DNA from: Paraburkholderia phenazinium
GTDB taxonomy: Bacteria > Pseudomonadota > Gammaproteobacteria > Burkholderiales > Burkholderiaceae
Assembly (NCBI RefSeq): GCF_900142845.1
Contig: NZ_FSRU01000002.1
Coordinates: 3,534,001-3,598,000, forward strand
Length of the DNA stretch: 64,000 bases
Direction of reading: 5' to 3'
This document shows positions 39,949-49,035 of this stretch, one piece after another; the stretch's first letter is position 1; each line of letters opens with the position of its first letter. The notes below the pieces were generated by a model. The model was not told the DNA's origin. It did not search any database and was given only the letters and a program-made list of their open reading frames with translations. The translations under genes were made by a program, and so were the position numbers.

Positions 39949-41163
39949 TTAACCGCCGTCGTCGTTCTGGTCGTCGCTGTCGTCGGTGGGCTGTTTCGGC
40001 GGCGGTGGACGCTTGCCGATCATCACATCCAGATCCATCTCGTGGTTCTTGCGCACCAGATGGATCTTCGCGTTGGAACCCGGCTTGATCTGCGCGATGA
40101 GGTTCAGCAGACGCGTGGTATCCGTGATGTCCTGGCCGTCCACGCTGACCAGAATATCGCCTGGCTTGATGCCGGCGCGGTCGGCCGGGCCGTTCTTCAG
40201 CACCCCGGCGACGATCGCCCCCGACTTCTGCTCGAGCCCGAACGACTCAGCAATCTCCGGCGTCACGTCCTGCGGCTCCACGCCGATCCAGCCGCGCGTC
40301 ACCGAGCCGGTGGTGATGATGCTCTCCAGTACGCTGCGCGCCGTCGACACCGGAATCGCAAAGCCGATGCCGAGCGAGCCGCCCGAGCGCGAATAGATCG
40401 CGGTGTTGATGCCGAGCAGGTTGCCGTTCACGTCCACCAGCGCGCCGCCCGAGTTCCCCGGGTTGATGGCCGCGTCGGTCTGAATGAAGTTTTCGAAGGT
40501 ATTTATGCCAAGGTGATTGCGGCCGAGCGCGCTGACAATCCCCATGGTGACCGTCTGGCCGACGCCGAACGGGTTGCCGATCGCCAGCACCACGTCGCCG
40601 ACGCGCGTCTGGTCCATGCGGCCGAGCGTGATCGTAGGCAGGTTGGTGAGGTTGACCTTGAGTACCGCCAGATCCGTCTCCGGATCGACGCCGATCACCT
40701 TGGCGGTGGTCGTGCGGCCGTCGGCGAGCGCGATTTCGATCTGATCCGCGCCGTCGACGACGTGCTGGTTCGTTAGAATGTAACCTTCCGAACTCACTAT
40801 GACACCCGAGCCGAGATTCGCGGCCGGCTGTTCCTGCTGTTTGCTGTTGTTCTTGTTGCCGAAGAAGTAACGAAACAGCGGGTCTTTCGCCCGAGGGTCG
40901 GGCGGCAACGACCCGTCTTTGCTCGAGAACACGTTGACGACCGCGGGTGATGCCTTCTGCGCGGCATCGGCATAGGAAGCCTGTGCGGGACCGCTACCGA
41001 TGCCAGGCGCTACCTCCCGCAGTGCGACGATCGGTTCGGCGAGCTGCTTGCCGAATTGCCCCTGGCGCTGCAGCCATTGCGGTTTAAGGGTCGCAATGAT
41101 GAACATCAGCGCCAACAGCACGGTCACCGCTTGGGCAAAGAACAGCCAAAAGCGTCTAAGCAT
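39949..41163 (-). CDS. DegS/DegQ-like periplasmic serine protease
   Basis: A 404-residue HtrA-family protease anchored by one N-terminal transmembrane helix (residues ~5-25). The catalytic triad is His in LTNQHVVDG, Asp in DPETDLAVLKV and Ser in NPGNSGGALV. One PDZ domain follows (GWIGVEPQDVTPEI to IHLVRKN), then an acidic tail. One PDZ plus an N-terminal anchor is the DegS layout, which suggests a sensor of misfolded outer-membrane proteins, though DegQ-type housekeeping is possible. It faces the tat terminator. Confidence 0.9.
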   Translation of the reverse strand: MLRRFWLFFAQAVTVLLALMFIIATLKPQWLQRQGQFGKQLAEPIVALREVAPGIGSGPAQASYADAAQKASPAVVNVFSSKDGSLPPDPRAKDPLFRYFFGNKNNSKQQEQPAANLGSGVIVSSEGYILTNQHVVDGADQIEIALADGRTTTAKVIGVDPETDLAVLKVNLTNLPTITLGRMDQTRVGDVVLAIGNPFGVGQTVTMGIVSALGRNHLGINTFENFIQTDAAINPGNSGGALVDVNGNLLGINTAIYSRSGGSLGIGFAIPVSTARSVLESIITTGSVTRGWIGVEPQDVTPEIAESFGLEQKSGAIVAGVLKNGPADRAGIKPGDILVSVDGQDITDTTRLLNLIAQIKPGSNAKIHLVRKNHEMDLDVMIGKRPPPPKQPTDDSDDQNDDGG

Positions 41164-41182
41164 CTGAAGATTAGAGGTTTAT

Positions 41183-41929
41183 ATGGATCGGATCGAACTT
41201 GAATTGTACTTGAACAAAGTCCTTGAAACCGCGCGCTTCAAGGACTACTGCCCGAACGGCCTGCAGGTCGAGGGGCGCCGCCGGGTCAATAAGCTCGCGA
41301 CCGGCGTGACCGCCTCCGTGGCGTTCCTGGAGGCGGCGCTCGACTGGGGCGCGGACGCCGTGCTGGTCCATCACGGCTACTTCTGGCGCAACGAGGCGCC
41401 GCAAATCACCGGCCGCAAATACGCGCGCCTGAAGCTGCTGCTCGCCAACGACCTGAACCTGTTCGCCTACCATCTGCCGCTCGACGATCACCCCGAGTTC
41501 GGCAACAACGCGCAGATCGGCGCGAAGATGGGCTGGATCGCCGATACGCGCTTCGGCGAGAACGACATTGGCTGGATGGCCACGCTGCCCATGCCGGTCA
41601 CGCTGGCGCATTTCACCGCCGAAGTCGAGGAGACGCTCGGCCGCACGCCGCTCGTATTCGGCGACCCGGACGCGGAACTGCGGCGCGTCGCATGGTGCAC
41701 GGGCGCGGCGCAAGGCTATTTCGACGCGGCGATCGAAGCCGGCGCCGACGTCTATCTCACCGGCGAGGTTTCCGAATCCACCATGCATACCTCGGCGGAG
41801 AGCGGCGTCGCGTTTCTCGCCGCCGGCCACCATGCCACCGAGCGTTTCGGGGTGCAGGCGCTCGGTGCGCATCTGGCGGAATCCTTCGATATCGAACACC
41901 TCTTTATCGATATCCACAATCCGGTCTGA
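41183..41929 (+). CDS. Nif3-like dinuclear metal protein
   Basis: A 248-residue Nif3/YbgI-family protein. It has [11 protein letters not shown] near the start, then [28 protein letters not shown] and the metal-binding ending [15 protein letters not shown]. Often annotated as GTP cyclohydrolase I type 2, but the activity of the family is uncertain. It is divergent from the DegS-like gene, 19 bases away, and upstream of petABC. Confidence 0.9.
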   Translation: MDRIELELYLNKVLETARFKDYCPNGLQVEGRRRVNKLATGVTASVAFLEAALDWGADAVLVHHGYFWRNEAPQITGRKYARLKLLLANDLNLFAYHLPLDDHPEFGNNAQIGAKMGWIADTRFGENDIGWMATLPMPVTLAHFTAEVEETLGRTPLVFGDPDAELRRVAWCTGAAQGYFDAAIEAGADVYLTGEVSESTMHTSAESGVAFLAAGHHATERFGVQALGAHLAESFDIEHLFIDIHNPV

Positions 41930-42147
41930 GTCGCGAACCAAACCGTAACTAAAACGCACGAAATACACAGGGCCCACTTAAAAGGAACGACTAAAAAGTT
42001 TCTGATTGGTGCGGGGAAACCCTTGGATATCAAAGACTTCGCATGGTTTTTGGCATTCGGGCCTTGTAAATGACGACTCCATTCGAGCAAACTAGCGTCG
42101 GTAGAAGCGACGTGAAGGAAAAATCCAACTCAGAAGTGGGGCGTGTG

Positions 42148-42768
42148 ATGCGAGACAAAGAAGATGAGCTCGTCGACGGCGGCCGCCGTACATGGCTGAT
42201 AGCGACGACCGTAGCAGGTGGCATAGGAGGCGTTGCCACTGTCGTACCCTTTGTTAGTTCGTTTGCACCATCTGAAAAAGCCAAGGCGGCTGGCGCGCCG
42301 GTCGAGGCCGATATCAGCAATCTCAAGCCCGGCGACATGATGACCGTCGCCTGGCGCGGCAAGCCCGTCTGGATCCTGAACCGCACCGACCGGATGCTCG
42401 CCGACGTCCAGAAAGCCGATAACGAAGTCGCCGATCCCCATACCGAACATCCCTTCTCGATGCCGTTGCCGGAGTACTGCAATAACGAATTCCGCTCGCG
42501 TCCGGATCACAAGAACCTGCTGGTGACTGTCGCCGTGTGCACCCATCTGGGCTGTACCCCGACGCCGCGCTTCCAGGAAGGCGCGCAGCCCAATCTTCCG
42601 GACGACTGGCCCGGCGGCTTCCTGTGCCCGTGCCACGGCTCGACCTACGACCTGGCCGGCCGCGTCTTCAAGAACAAACCTGCGCCGCAGAACCTGGACA
42701 TCCCGCCCTACATGTTCACGTCGGCTACCCAGCTCGTGATCGGCAAGGACGAGAAAGGAGAAGCGTAA
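42148..42768 (+). CDS. petA: Ubiquinol-cytochrome c reductase iron-sulfur (Rieske) subunit
   Basis: A 206-residue Rieske protein of the cytochrome bc1 complex. Cluster ligands lie in CTHLGC and CPCHGS, after a twin-arginine-like RRTWLIATTVAGGIGG membrane anchor. The chosen ATG (RDKEDELV) follows GTGGGGCGTGTG; an in-frame ATG at 42070 would add 26 residues with no ribosome-binding site. Its TAA is directly followed by petB. Confidence 0.92.
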   Translation: MRDKEDELVDGGRRTWLIATTVAGGIGGVATVVPFVSSFAPSEKAKAAGAPVEADISNLKPGDMMTVAWRGKPVWILNRTDRMLADVQKADNEVADPHTEHPFSMPLPEYCNNEFRSRPDHKNLLVTVAVCTHLGCTPTPRFQEGAQPNLPDDWPGGFLCPCHGSTYDLAGRVFKNKPAPQNLDIPPYMFTSATQLVIGKDEKGEA

Positions 42769-44148
42769 ATGGCGATCGAACACGAAGTGGAGACAACCGG
42801 GCTGGCCGGCTGGATCGACCGCCGTTTTCCGATGACCTCGACGTGGAAGAAGCACGTCTCCGAGTACTACGCGCCGAAAAACTTCAACTTCTGGTATTTC
42901 TTCGGCTCGCTGGCGTTGCTGGTGCTGGTCAACCAGATCGTCACCGGCATCTTCCTCACCATGAACTACAAGCCCGATGCGACGCTCGCGTTCGCCTCGG
43001 TCGAGTACATCATGCGCGAGGTGCCGTGGGGCTGGCTGATCCGCTACATGCACTCGACGGGCGCGTCGATGTTCTTCGTGGTGGTCTATCTGCACATGTT
43101 CCGCGGGCTGATGTACGGCTCGTACCGCAAGCCGCGCGAACTGGTGTGGATCTTCGGCTGCGCGATCTTCCTGTGCCTGATGGCCGAGGCCTTCTTCGGC
43201 TACCTGCTGCCGTGGGGCCAGATGTCGTTCTGGGGCGCCCAGGTGATCGTGAACCTGTTCTCGGCGATTCCCTTCATCGGGCCGGACCTGTCGCTGTGGA
43301 TTCGCGGCGACTACGTGGTCTCGGACGTCACGCTGAACCGCTTTTTCGCGTTTCACGTGATCGCGATTCCGCTGGTGCTGATCGGGCTGGTGGTCGCGCA
43401 CCTGGTGGCGTTGCACGAAGTGGGCTCGAACAACCCGGACGGCATCGAGATCAAGGCGAAGAAGGACGCGAACGGCATTCCGCTCGACGGCATCCCGTTC
43501 CACCCGTACTACTCCGTGCACGACTTCATGGGCGTCACGGTGTTCCTGCTGATCTTCGCGGCGATCATTTTCTTCGCGCCGGAGATGGGCGGGTACTTCC
43601 TCGAGTCGAATAACTTCGTCCCGGCCAACCCGCTGCAGACGCCGCCGGAAATCGCGCCGGTGTGGTACTTCACCGCGTTCTATGCGATGCTGCGCGCCAC
43701 CACGGATCCGTTCAAGATCGTCCTGATGATCGTGATCGCGCTGCTCGGGCTGTTCGCGCTGGTGCGGGCCCGCGGCAAGTGGAAGCTGGGCTTGCCGGTG
43801 CTCGCCGTGCTGGTGATCCTGGCGATGTACTTCACCCAGTCGAAGTTCTGGGGCGTGGTGGTGATGGGCGGCGCGGTGATTTCGCTGTTTTTCCTGCCGT
43901 GGCTGGACCGCTCGCCGGTGAAGTCGATCCGCTACCGGCCGTTCTTCCACAAGGTGTTCTACGGGATCTTCGTGCTGGTCTTTCTGACGTTGGCGTTCCT
44001 CGGAACCAAGCCGCCGTCGCCCGCCGCGACTCTGATCGCGCAGATCTGTGCGCTGGTCTACTTCGCGTTTTTCCTTGGCATGCCGTTCTGGACGCCGCTT
44101 GGCACCTTCAAGCAGCCACCCGAACGGGTGCGGTTCAAGCCTCACTAA
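42769..44148 (+). CDS. petB: Cytochrome b subunit of bc1 complex
   Basis: A 459-residue cytochrome b with eight or nine hydrophobic helices. Characteristic segments: the heme-ligand region WLIRYMHSTGASMFFVVVYLHMFRGL, the GYLLPWGQMSFWGAQVI quinol-site loop and HVIAIPLVLIGLVVAHLVALHEVGSNNPDG. It is directly after petA with no gap and 17 bases before petC. Confidence 0.96.
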   Translation: MAIEHEVETTGLAGWIDRRFPMTSTWKKHVSEYYAPKNFNFWYFFGSLALLVLVNQIVTGIFLTMNYKPDATLAFASVEYIMREVPWGWLIRYMHSTGASMFFVVVYLHMFRGLMYGSYRKPRELVWIFGCAIFLCLMAEAFFGYLLPWGQMSFWGAQVIVNLFSAIPFIGPDLSLWIRGDYVVSDVTLNRFFAFHVIAIPLVLIGLVVAHLVALHEVGSNNPDGIEIKAKKDANGIPLDGIPFHPYYSVHDFMGVTVFLLIFAAIIFFAPEMGGYFLESNNFVPANPLQTPPEIAPVWYFTAFYAMLRATTDPFKIVLMIVIALLGLFALVRARGKWKLGLPVLAVLVILAMYFTQSKFWGVVVMGGAVISLFFLPWLDRSPVKSIRYRPFFHKVFYGIFVLVFLTLAFLGTKPPSPAATLIAQICALVYFAFFLGMPFWTPLGTFKQPPERVRFKPH

Positions 44149-44171
44149 TCGCGGGCCAAGGAGACATGAAG

Positions 44172-44939
44172 ATGAGAAAAATGCTTGCGAGGCTTGCGGT
44201 GATCGGGACCGCATCGCTGACTTTGGCGCTCGCGCTGCTGGCTGCGCCGGCTTACGCGGACGAGAATTTCCCGCTCGACCGCGCGCCCGATAACGCGGAC
44301 AATTTTGCTTCTTTGCAGCATGGCGCCAAATTGTTTGTAAACTACTGCCTGAATTGCCACAGTGCGAACCTGATGCGCTACAGCGCATTGACCAGTTTGG
44401 GCATTTCACCGCAGGAAATTCAGACAAACCTGCTTTTTACCACCGATAAAATCGGCAACACCATGTCGGTGGCCATGAAGCCGGACGACGCGAAGGCGTG
44501 GTTCGGCACGGCGCCGCCGGATTTGTCGGTGGAAGCGCGGGCGCGCGGTCGCGATTGGCTTTACACGTATCTGCGCAGCTTTTATCGCGACGATACGCGG
44601 CCAACCGGCTGGAACAATCTGGTGTATGAAAACGTGAGCATGCCTCACGTGTTGTGGCAGCTTCAGGGGCAACGTACGGCGAAGTTCGACGACGTCATCG
44701 ACGAAAGGAGCGGGGAAACAGTCCATAAATTCGTCGGCTACCAGCAGATCACGCCGGGGACGTTATCGCCGGTGGATTATGATTCGGATGTGGCCGACCT
44801 CGTGTCGTACCTGTCCTGGATGTCCGAACCGACGCAGCAAACCCGCCACCGGCTTGGTGTGTGGGTGCTGTTGTTCCTCGGCGTCCTGAGCTTTTTCGCC
44901 TGGCGATTGAACGCCGCGTACTGGAAAGATATCAAATAA
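44172..44939 (+). CDS. petC: Cytochrome c1
   Basis: A protein of about 255 residues that carries electrons from the Rieske protein to soluble cytochrome c. It has a signal peptide ending in APAYA, the heme-binding CLNCH near residue 60, an axial-ligand Met in MSVAMKPDDAKAWFG, and a C-terminal anchor helix (LGVWVLLFLGVLSFFAWRL). The ATG at 44172 is eight bases from GGAG; another ATG at 44166 is closer to it and is the alternative. Confidence 0.95.
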   Translation: MRKMLARLAVIGTASLTLALALLAAPAYADENFPLDRAPDNADNFASLQHGAKLFVNYCLNCHSANLMRYSALTSLGISPQEIQTNLLFTTDKIGNTMSVAMKPDDAKAWFGTAPPDLSVEARARGRDWLYTYLRSFYRDDTRPTGWNNLVYENVSMPHVLWQLQGQRTAKFDDVIDERSGETVHKFVGYQQITPGTLSPVDYDSDVADLVSYLSWMSEPTQQTRHRLGVWVLLFLGVLSFFAWRLNAAYWKDIK

Positions 44940-44940
44940 T

Positions 44941-44958
44941 CACGCCATGACTGGCGTG
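44941..44958. terminator. Short perfect hairpin between petC and sspA
   Basis: CACGCCA (44941-44947) pairs with TGGCGTG (44952-44958) across a TGAC loop, immediately after the petC stop. There is no T run, so it may be a pause or processing site between the bc1 genes and sspA. Confidence 0.4.
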
Positions 44959-45033
44959 GGGCCGGCGCTAGGAGAGACCTGCTGGACGGTTTTTCCGCGT
45001 GCTGGCCCTTCAGCTTTTTGAGGAAACGTAAAC

Positions 45034-45645
45034 ATGATGGTTCTGTATTCCGGCACAACTTGCCCATTCTCCCAGCGCTGCCGGCTGGTGTTGTTTGAGA
45101 AAGGCATGGACTTCGAGATCCGCGACGTCGACCTGTTCAACAAACCGGAAGACATCGCTGTGATGAATCCGTACGGTCAGGTGCCGATTCTCGTCGAACG
45201 GGACCTGATTCTGTATGAATCGAACATCATCAACGAGTATATCGACGAACGCTTCCCGCATCCGCAACTGATGCCGGCCGACCCGGTGCAACGCGCCCGC
45301 GCCCGCCTGTTCCTGCTCAACTTCGAGAAGGAACTGTTCGTGCACGTCGGCACGCTCGAAAACGAGAAGGGCAAGGCCGCCGAGAAGAATCACGAGAAGG
45401 CCCGCCTCGCGATCCGCGATCGCCTGACGCAACTCGCGCCGATCTTCCTGAAGAACAAGTACATGCTCGGCGAAGAGTTCTCGATGCTCGACGTGGCGAT
45501 CGCGCCGCTGCTGTGGCGTCTGGATCACTACGGCATCGAACTGTCGAAGAACGCCGCGCCGCTGATGAAGTACGCCGAACGGATTTTCAGCCGCCCGGCC
45601 TATATCGAAGCGCTGACGCCGTCGGAAAAGGTGATGCGTCGTTGA
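45034..45645 (+). CDS. sspA: Stringent starvation protein A
   Basis: A 203-residue RNA-polymerase-associated protein with a glutathione-transferase fold: N-terminal thioredoxin-like LYSGTTCPFSQRCRLVLFEKGMDFE, IDERFPHPQLMP linking to the helical domain. It alters promoter use in stationary phase and stress in other proteobacteria. In the same order (petABC-sspAB) in many beta- and gammaproteobacteria. Confidence 0.95.
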   Translation: MMVLYSGTTCPFSQRCRLVLFEKGMDFEIRDVDLFNKPEDIAVMNPYGQVPILVERDLILYESNIINEYIDERFPHPQLMPADPVQRARARLFLLNFEKELFVHVGTLENEKGKAAEKNHEKARLAIRDRLTQLAPIFLKNKYMLGEEFSMLDVAIAPLLWRLDHYGIELSKNAAPLMKYAERIFSRPAYIEALTPSEKVMRR

Positions 45646-45734
45646 GTTTGGCTTAAGGGCGGAGGCGTCGCACGTTGCTTGTGAGCGTGATTCGCGCGTG
45701 AGCGGCGGCGCCTTGCCCAGTAAGAGGACTGTTG

Positions 45735-46268
45735 ATGCAAGAGATTTCCACGAAACCTTACCTGCTGCGCGCGCTCTACGAGTGGTGCACGGATAACGGC
45801 TATACGCCGCACATCGCGGTACGGGTCGACAATCAGACGCGGGTGCCTCGCCAGTTCGTGCGGGACAACGAAATCGTGTTGAACATCAGTTTCGAGGCGA
45901 CCAGCCAGTTACAGATGGGCAACGAGTGGGTCGAGTTCAGCGCGCGCTTTTCGGGCAAGTCGCACAAGATCGAAGTGCCGGTCGCCAATGTGCTGGCCAT
46001 CTATGCGCGTGAGAATGGCCAGGGGATGGCCTTCCCGGTCGAGTCGGCGGGTGGCGAGGCGACGGATTCCGGCGCGGACGCGGTGGAAGCCGATGAGGTG
46101 GCGCCGCCGGTGAAGTCAGCGGGCAGCGGGCCTCGGGCGGTCGAGTCCGAACCGGCCTCTGTGCCGCGGGCGAAGGCCGATGAGGCTGACGCTGACGGCA
46201 CGCCCTCTCCGGATGACGATGGATCAAAGGGTGGCGGCGGTCGCGGCCACCTGAAAGTCGTCAAGTGA
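45735..46268 (+). CDS. sspB: ClpXP protease specificity-enhancing factor SspB
   Basis: A 177-residue adaptor that brings ssrA-tagged proteins to ClpXP. The N-terminal ~100 residues are the substrate-binding domain (KPYLLRALYEWCTDNGYTPHIAV, ANVLAIYARENGQGM). The rest is a flexible acidic tail ending in RGHLKVVK, the ClpX-binding motif. The start at ATG follows TAAGAGGA; a TTG codon just before it is less likely. Confidence 0.94.
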   Translation: MQEISTKPYLLRALYEWCTDNGYTPHIAVRVDNQTRVPRQFVRDNEIVLNISFEATSQLQMGNEWVEFSARFSGKSHKIEVPVANVLAIYARENGQGMAFPVESAGGEATDSGADAVEADEVAPPVKSAGSGPRAVESEPASVPRAKADEADADGTPSPDDDGSKGGGGRGHLKVVK

Positions 46269-46348
46269 AGTGAGACGATGCTGCGGGCGGATCCAGCAAG
46301 CTGATTACGCTGGAACCGCCGCGCAGCCGCTTTCTTCGGTCAGTTTTC

Positions 46349-47641
46349 TCAGGCCAGTTCGCGGCCGCCGGTTTCTTCGAGCATCGAAACGGCAATCAGC
46401 GAAACAATCACACAGCCAATCATGTACCAGGCCGGGGCCATCGTATTGCCCGTCGCCTTGATGAGCCACGCAACGACCAGTTGCGAGGTGCCGCCGAACA
46501 CCGACACGGCGACCGCATACGCGCTCGCCAGATAACCGGCGCGCACATGCTTCGGGAAATTCTCGGGCATCAACGCATAGGCCGGCGCCGATCCCATCGT
46601 GTAGAAAATCATCAGCAGTACGATCAGGCCGAACACCACCGGCAGCGTCGGAAAGTGGTTCATCAGCCAGAAAGCCGGATACAGCAAAGCGATCAGCGCG
46701 ACGCGGCCAATCAGGGTGAGCGGCTTGCGGCGCTGCAGCTTGTCCGAGAGCGCGCCCCAGACCGGGCAGAGGACCAGCGAGACGCACGCCGCGCCGATCG
46801 ACACCAGCATGGACAGCTTCGCCGGCAGCTTTAGATACTGGATCGAGTAGGTCGGGATGTAGTACATCAGCACGTAGGTCGCGACGGTCATGCCCATGAT
46901 CGCGAATACGGTGAGAAACCACTTCCGCACGAGGGCCGGCTCGACGCCCGCGGCTTTCGTCCTGGCCGCAGCGGGCGGCTCTTCGACGATATGCCGGCGC
47001 AGATACACGCCGACCGGCATGATCAGCACGCCCGCCAGAAACGGCACGCGCCAGCCCCAGTCGAGCAACTGTGTGCTGGTGAGCTGGTAGTTGAGCAGCG
47101 TGGCCATGCCGGAGCCGAGCAGCGCGGCGGCACCCTGGCTCGCCAGTTGCCAGCTCGCCCGAAAGCCGCGGCCGCGCGCCGAACCCGTCTCCAGCAAGGT
47201 CGCCGTTGCCGCGCCGAACTCGCCGCCTTGCGCGAAGCCCTGCAGCAGGCGGGCGAACACGATCCACGCCGGGGCGGCGAGGCCGATCGTCGCGTAGCCG
47301 GGCGCAAGGCCGATCATCGCGGAACCCACTGCCATCAGGAAGATCGTCAGCGTGAGCGCCGCGCGCCGGCCGTGCTTGTCCGCGTAGTGTCCGAGCACGA
47401 AGCCGCCCACCGGCCGCGCGACGAAGCCGATCGCGAAGGCCGACAGCGCGAGCAGGGTCGAGACCACCGGATCGTGCGCGGGGAAGAACAGCTTCGCGAT
47501 TGTCAGCGCAAAGAAGCTGTAGACCGTGAAGTCGAAGAACTCGAGCAGGTTGCCGAAGACCGCCGCCACGACGATCCTGGTTTGGGATGCCTGCGTGGCA
47601 GCGGACGGTGCGACGGACTGCTCAATGGGCTTGGCGGACAT
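46349..47641 (-). CDS. MFS transporter (metabolite:H+ symporter, MHS family-like)
   Basis: A 430-residue, 12-helix MFS protein. NLLEFFDFTVYSFFA in helix 1, GHYADKHGRRAAL in the helix 2-3 loop, and RLLQGFAQGGEFG in helix 4 match the MHS subfamily (citrate, proline/betaine, alpha-ketoglutarate symporters). It is 92 bases downstream of the M20 amidohydrolase gene on the same strand, so the two may take up and hydrolyse an N-acyl amino acid or related compound. Confidence 0.88.
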   Translation of the reverse strand: MSAKPIEQSVAPSAATQASQTRIVVAAVFGNLLEFFDFTVYSFFALTIAKLFFPAHDPVVSTLLALSAFAIGFVARPVGGFVLGHYADKHGRRAALTLTIFLMAVGSAMIGLAPGYATIGLAAPAWIVFARLLQGFAQGGEFGAATATLLETGSARGRGFRASWQLASQGAAALLGSGMATLLNYQLTSTQLLDWGWRVPFLAGVLIMPVGVYLRRHIVEEPPAAARTKAAGVEPALVRKWFLTVFAIMGMTVATYVLMYYIPTYSIQYLKLPAKLSMLVSIGAACVSLVLCPVWGALSDKLQRRKPLTLIGRVALIALLYPAFWLMNHFPTLPVVFGLIVLLMIFYTMGSAPAYALMPENFPKHVRAGYLASAYAVAVSVFGGTSQLVVAWLIKATGNTMAPAWYMIGCVIVSLIAVSMLEETGGRELA

Positions 47642-47733
47642 GGTGGTTCCAGTGTGCTCAGGTTTCGCGCGCCGGTCAGGGTCGCGCGAGGCTCGTGCTA
47701 GCTCGGTGGGGAGGGCGCGGGCGCCGGCAATGC

Positions 47734-48924
47734 TTAAGCCTGCGCGGCGAGGAAGCGCTCCACGAGACGCGTCCAGTACGCCGCGCCGACCGTGAGGTTG
47801 TCGTCGTTGAAGTCGTAGGAGGCGTTGTGCAGCATCGGCGCGCCTTCACCGTTACCCAGGCGCAGGAAACAGCCCGGCTTTTCCTGAAGGTAATAGGCGA
47901 AATCCTCGCTGCCGGCAATCGGGCCGAAGCCGTCGATCACCCGTTCGTCGCCCACCAGTTCGCGCGCCACCTGCAGCGCCAGTTCGGTCTCCGGCGCGCT
48001 GTTCACGACGACCGGGTAGCCCGGCACATAGTTGACCTCGATCCGCGCGCCGTACGCGTCCGCATGCGCCTGGGCAAGCGTGCGGATGCGCGTCTCGAGC
48101 AGCGTGCGAACCGCGGCGTCGAACGAACGCACGCTGATCTGCAGACGCGCCGTTTCGGGGATCACGTTCGCCACGTGCCCGGCATTGAAGGCGCCGACCG
48201 TCACGACGGCGGCTTGCATCGGATCGACGCTGCGCGACACGACCGTCTGCAGCGCGGTCACCAGCGCGGCTCCAATTACGACTGGATCGACGGCCAACTG
48301 GGGCCGCGCCGCATGGCCGCCGCGGCCGTGAATCACCACTTCGACCGTATCGCAGGCCGCCATGAACGGCCCGCTGCGGAACATGAAGGTGCCGGTGGGG
48401 TAGCCCGGGTGGTTGTGCAGACCGAAGATCGCCTCACACGGAAAACGCTCGAACAGGCCGTCTTCGATCATGCGTTTGGCGCCGCTGTCCGCGCCGATTT
48501 CCTCGGCGGGTTGAAATACGAGGTGCACCGTGCCGTCGAAGCGGCGCGTGCGGGCCAGATGGCGCGCCGCGCCGAGCACCATGGTCGTGTGGCCGTCGTG
48601 GCCGCACGCGTGCATCTTGCCTGGTTCGGTGCTGGCGTAGGGCAGGCCGGTTTCTTCGTTGATCGGCAAGGCGTCCATGTCGGCGCGCACGGCCACCGCG
48701 CGCGATCCTGTGCCCGCCTTGAGCGTGGCCACCATGCCGGTGCCGCCCAGACCGCGCGTCACGGCATAACCCCAGCTTTCCAGGCTCTGCGCGACGAAAT
48801 CGGAGGTCTTGAACTCCTGATAGGCCAGTTCCGGGTGGCGATGGAGATGATGGCGAATGCCACTCAGTTCGTCGCGCAGATCCTGGGTGTCGTCGAGGGA
48901 GCAGAAGTCCTGGGTGTCTGACAT
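47734..48924 (-). CDS. M20-family amidohydrolase (hippurate hydrolase / aminoacylase-like)
   Basis: A 396-residue metallo-amidohydrolase. The zinc-binding segment is MHACGHDGHTTMVLGAARHL, with PAEEIGADSGAKRMIEDGLFE and the dimerisation domain around GRGGHAARP. The N-terminal IRHHLHRHPELAYQE is typical of the hippuricase/aminoacylase branch. It is encoded divergently from a LysR regulator (111-base gap with an 18-base dyad), its likely regulator, and upstream of the MHS transporter. Confidence 0.92.
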   Translation of the reverse strand: MSDTQDFCSLDDTQDLRDELSGIRHHLHRHPELAYQEFKTSDFVAQSLESWGYAVTRGLGGTGMVATLKAGTGSRAVAVRADMDALPINEETGLPYASTEPGKMHACGHDGHTTMVLGAARHLARTRRFDGTVHLVFQPAEEIGADSGAKRMIEDGLFERFPCEAIFGLHNHPGYPTGTFMFRSGPFMAACDTVEVVIHGRGGHAARPQLAVDPVVIGAALVTALQTVVSRSVDPMQAAVVTVGAFNAGHVANVIPETARLQISVRSFDAAVRTLLETRIRTLAQAHADAYGARIEVNYVPGYPVVVNSAPETELALQVARELVGDERVIDGFGPIAGSEDFAYYLQEKPGCFLRLGNGEGAPMLHNASYDFNDDNLTVGAAYWTRLVERFLAAQA

Positions 48925-49007
48925 GGTTTGGCTTGCAGGGAAGTAAGGGTAGCGTGGAGTATTTCGCCGCCATAAAGGCCAATCAATGACGTTTTACGGT
49001 CGATAAT

Positions 49008-49025
49008 GTTGACTTTAATGTCAAC
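49008..49025. promoter_or_regulatory. 18-bp dyad operator candidate between M20 gene and lysR
   Basis: GTTGAC (49008-49013) and GTCAAC (49020-49025) form a perfect dyad around TTTAAT. It lies 10 bases upstream of the chosen LysR start within the divergent promoter region, the usual place for an autoregulatory LysR box. Binding is inferred. Confidence 0.55.
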
Positions 49026-49035
49026 GGATTCCGCC

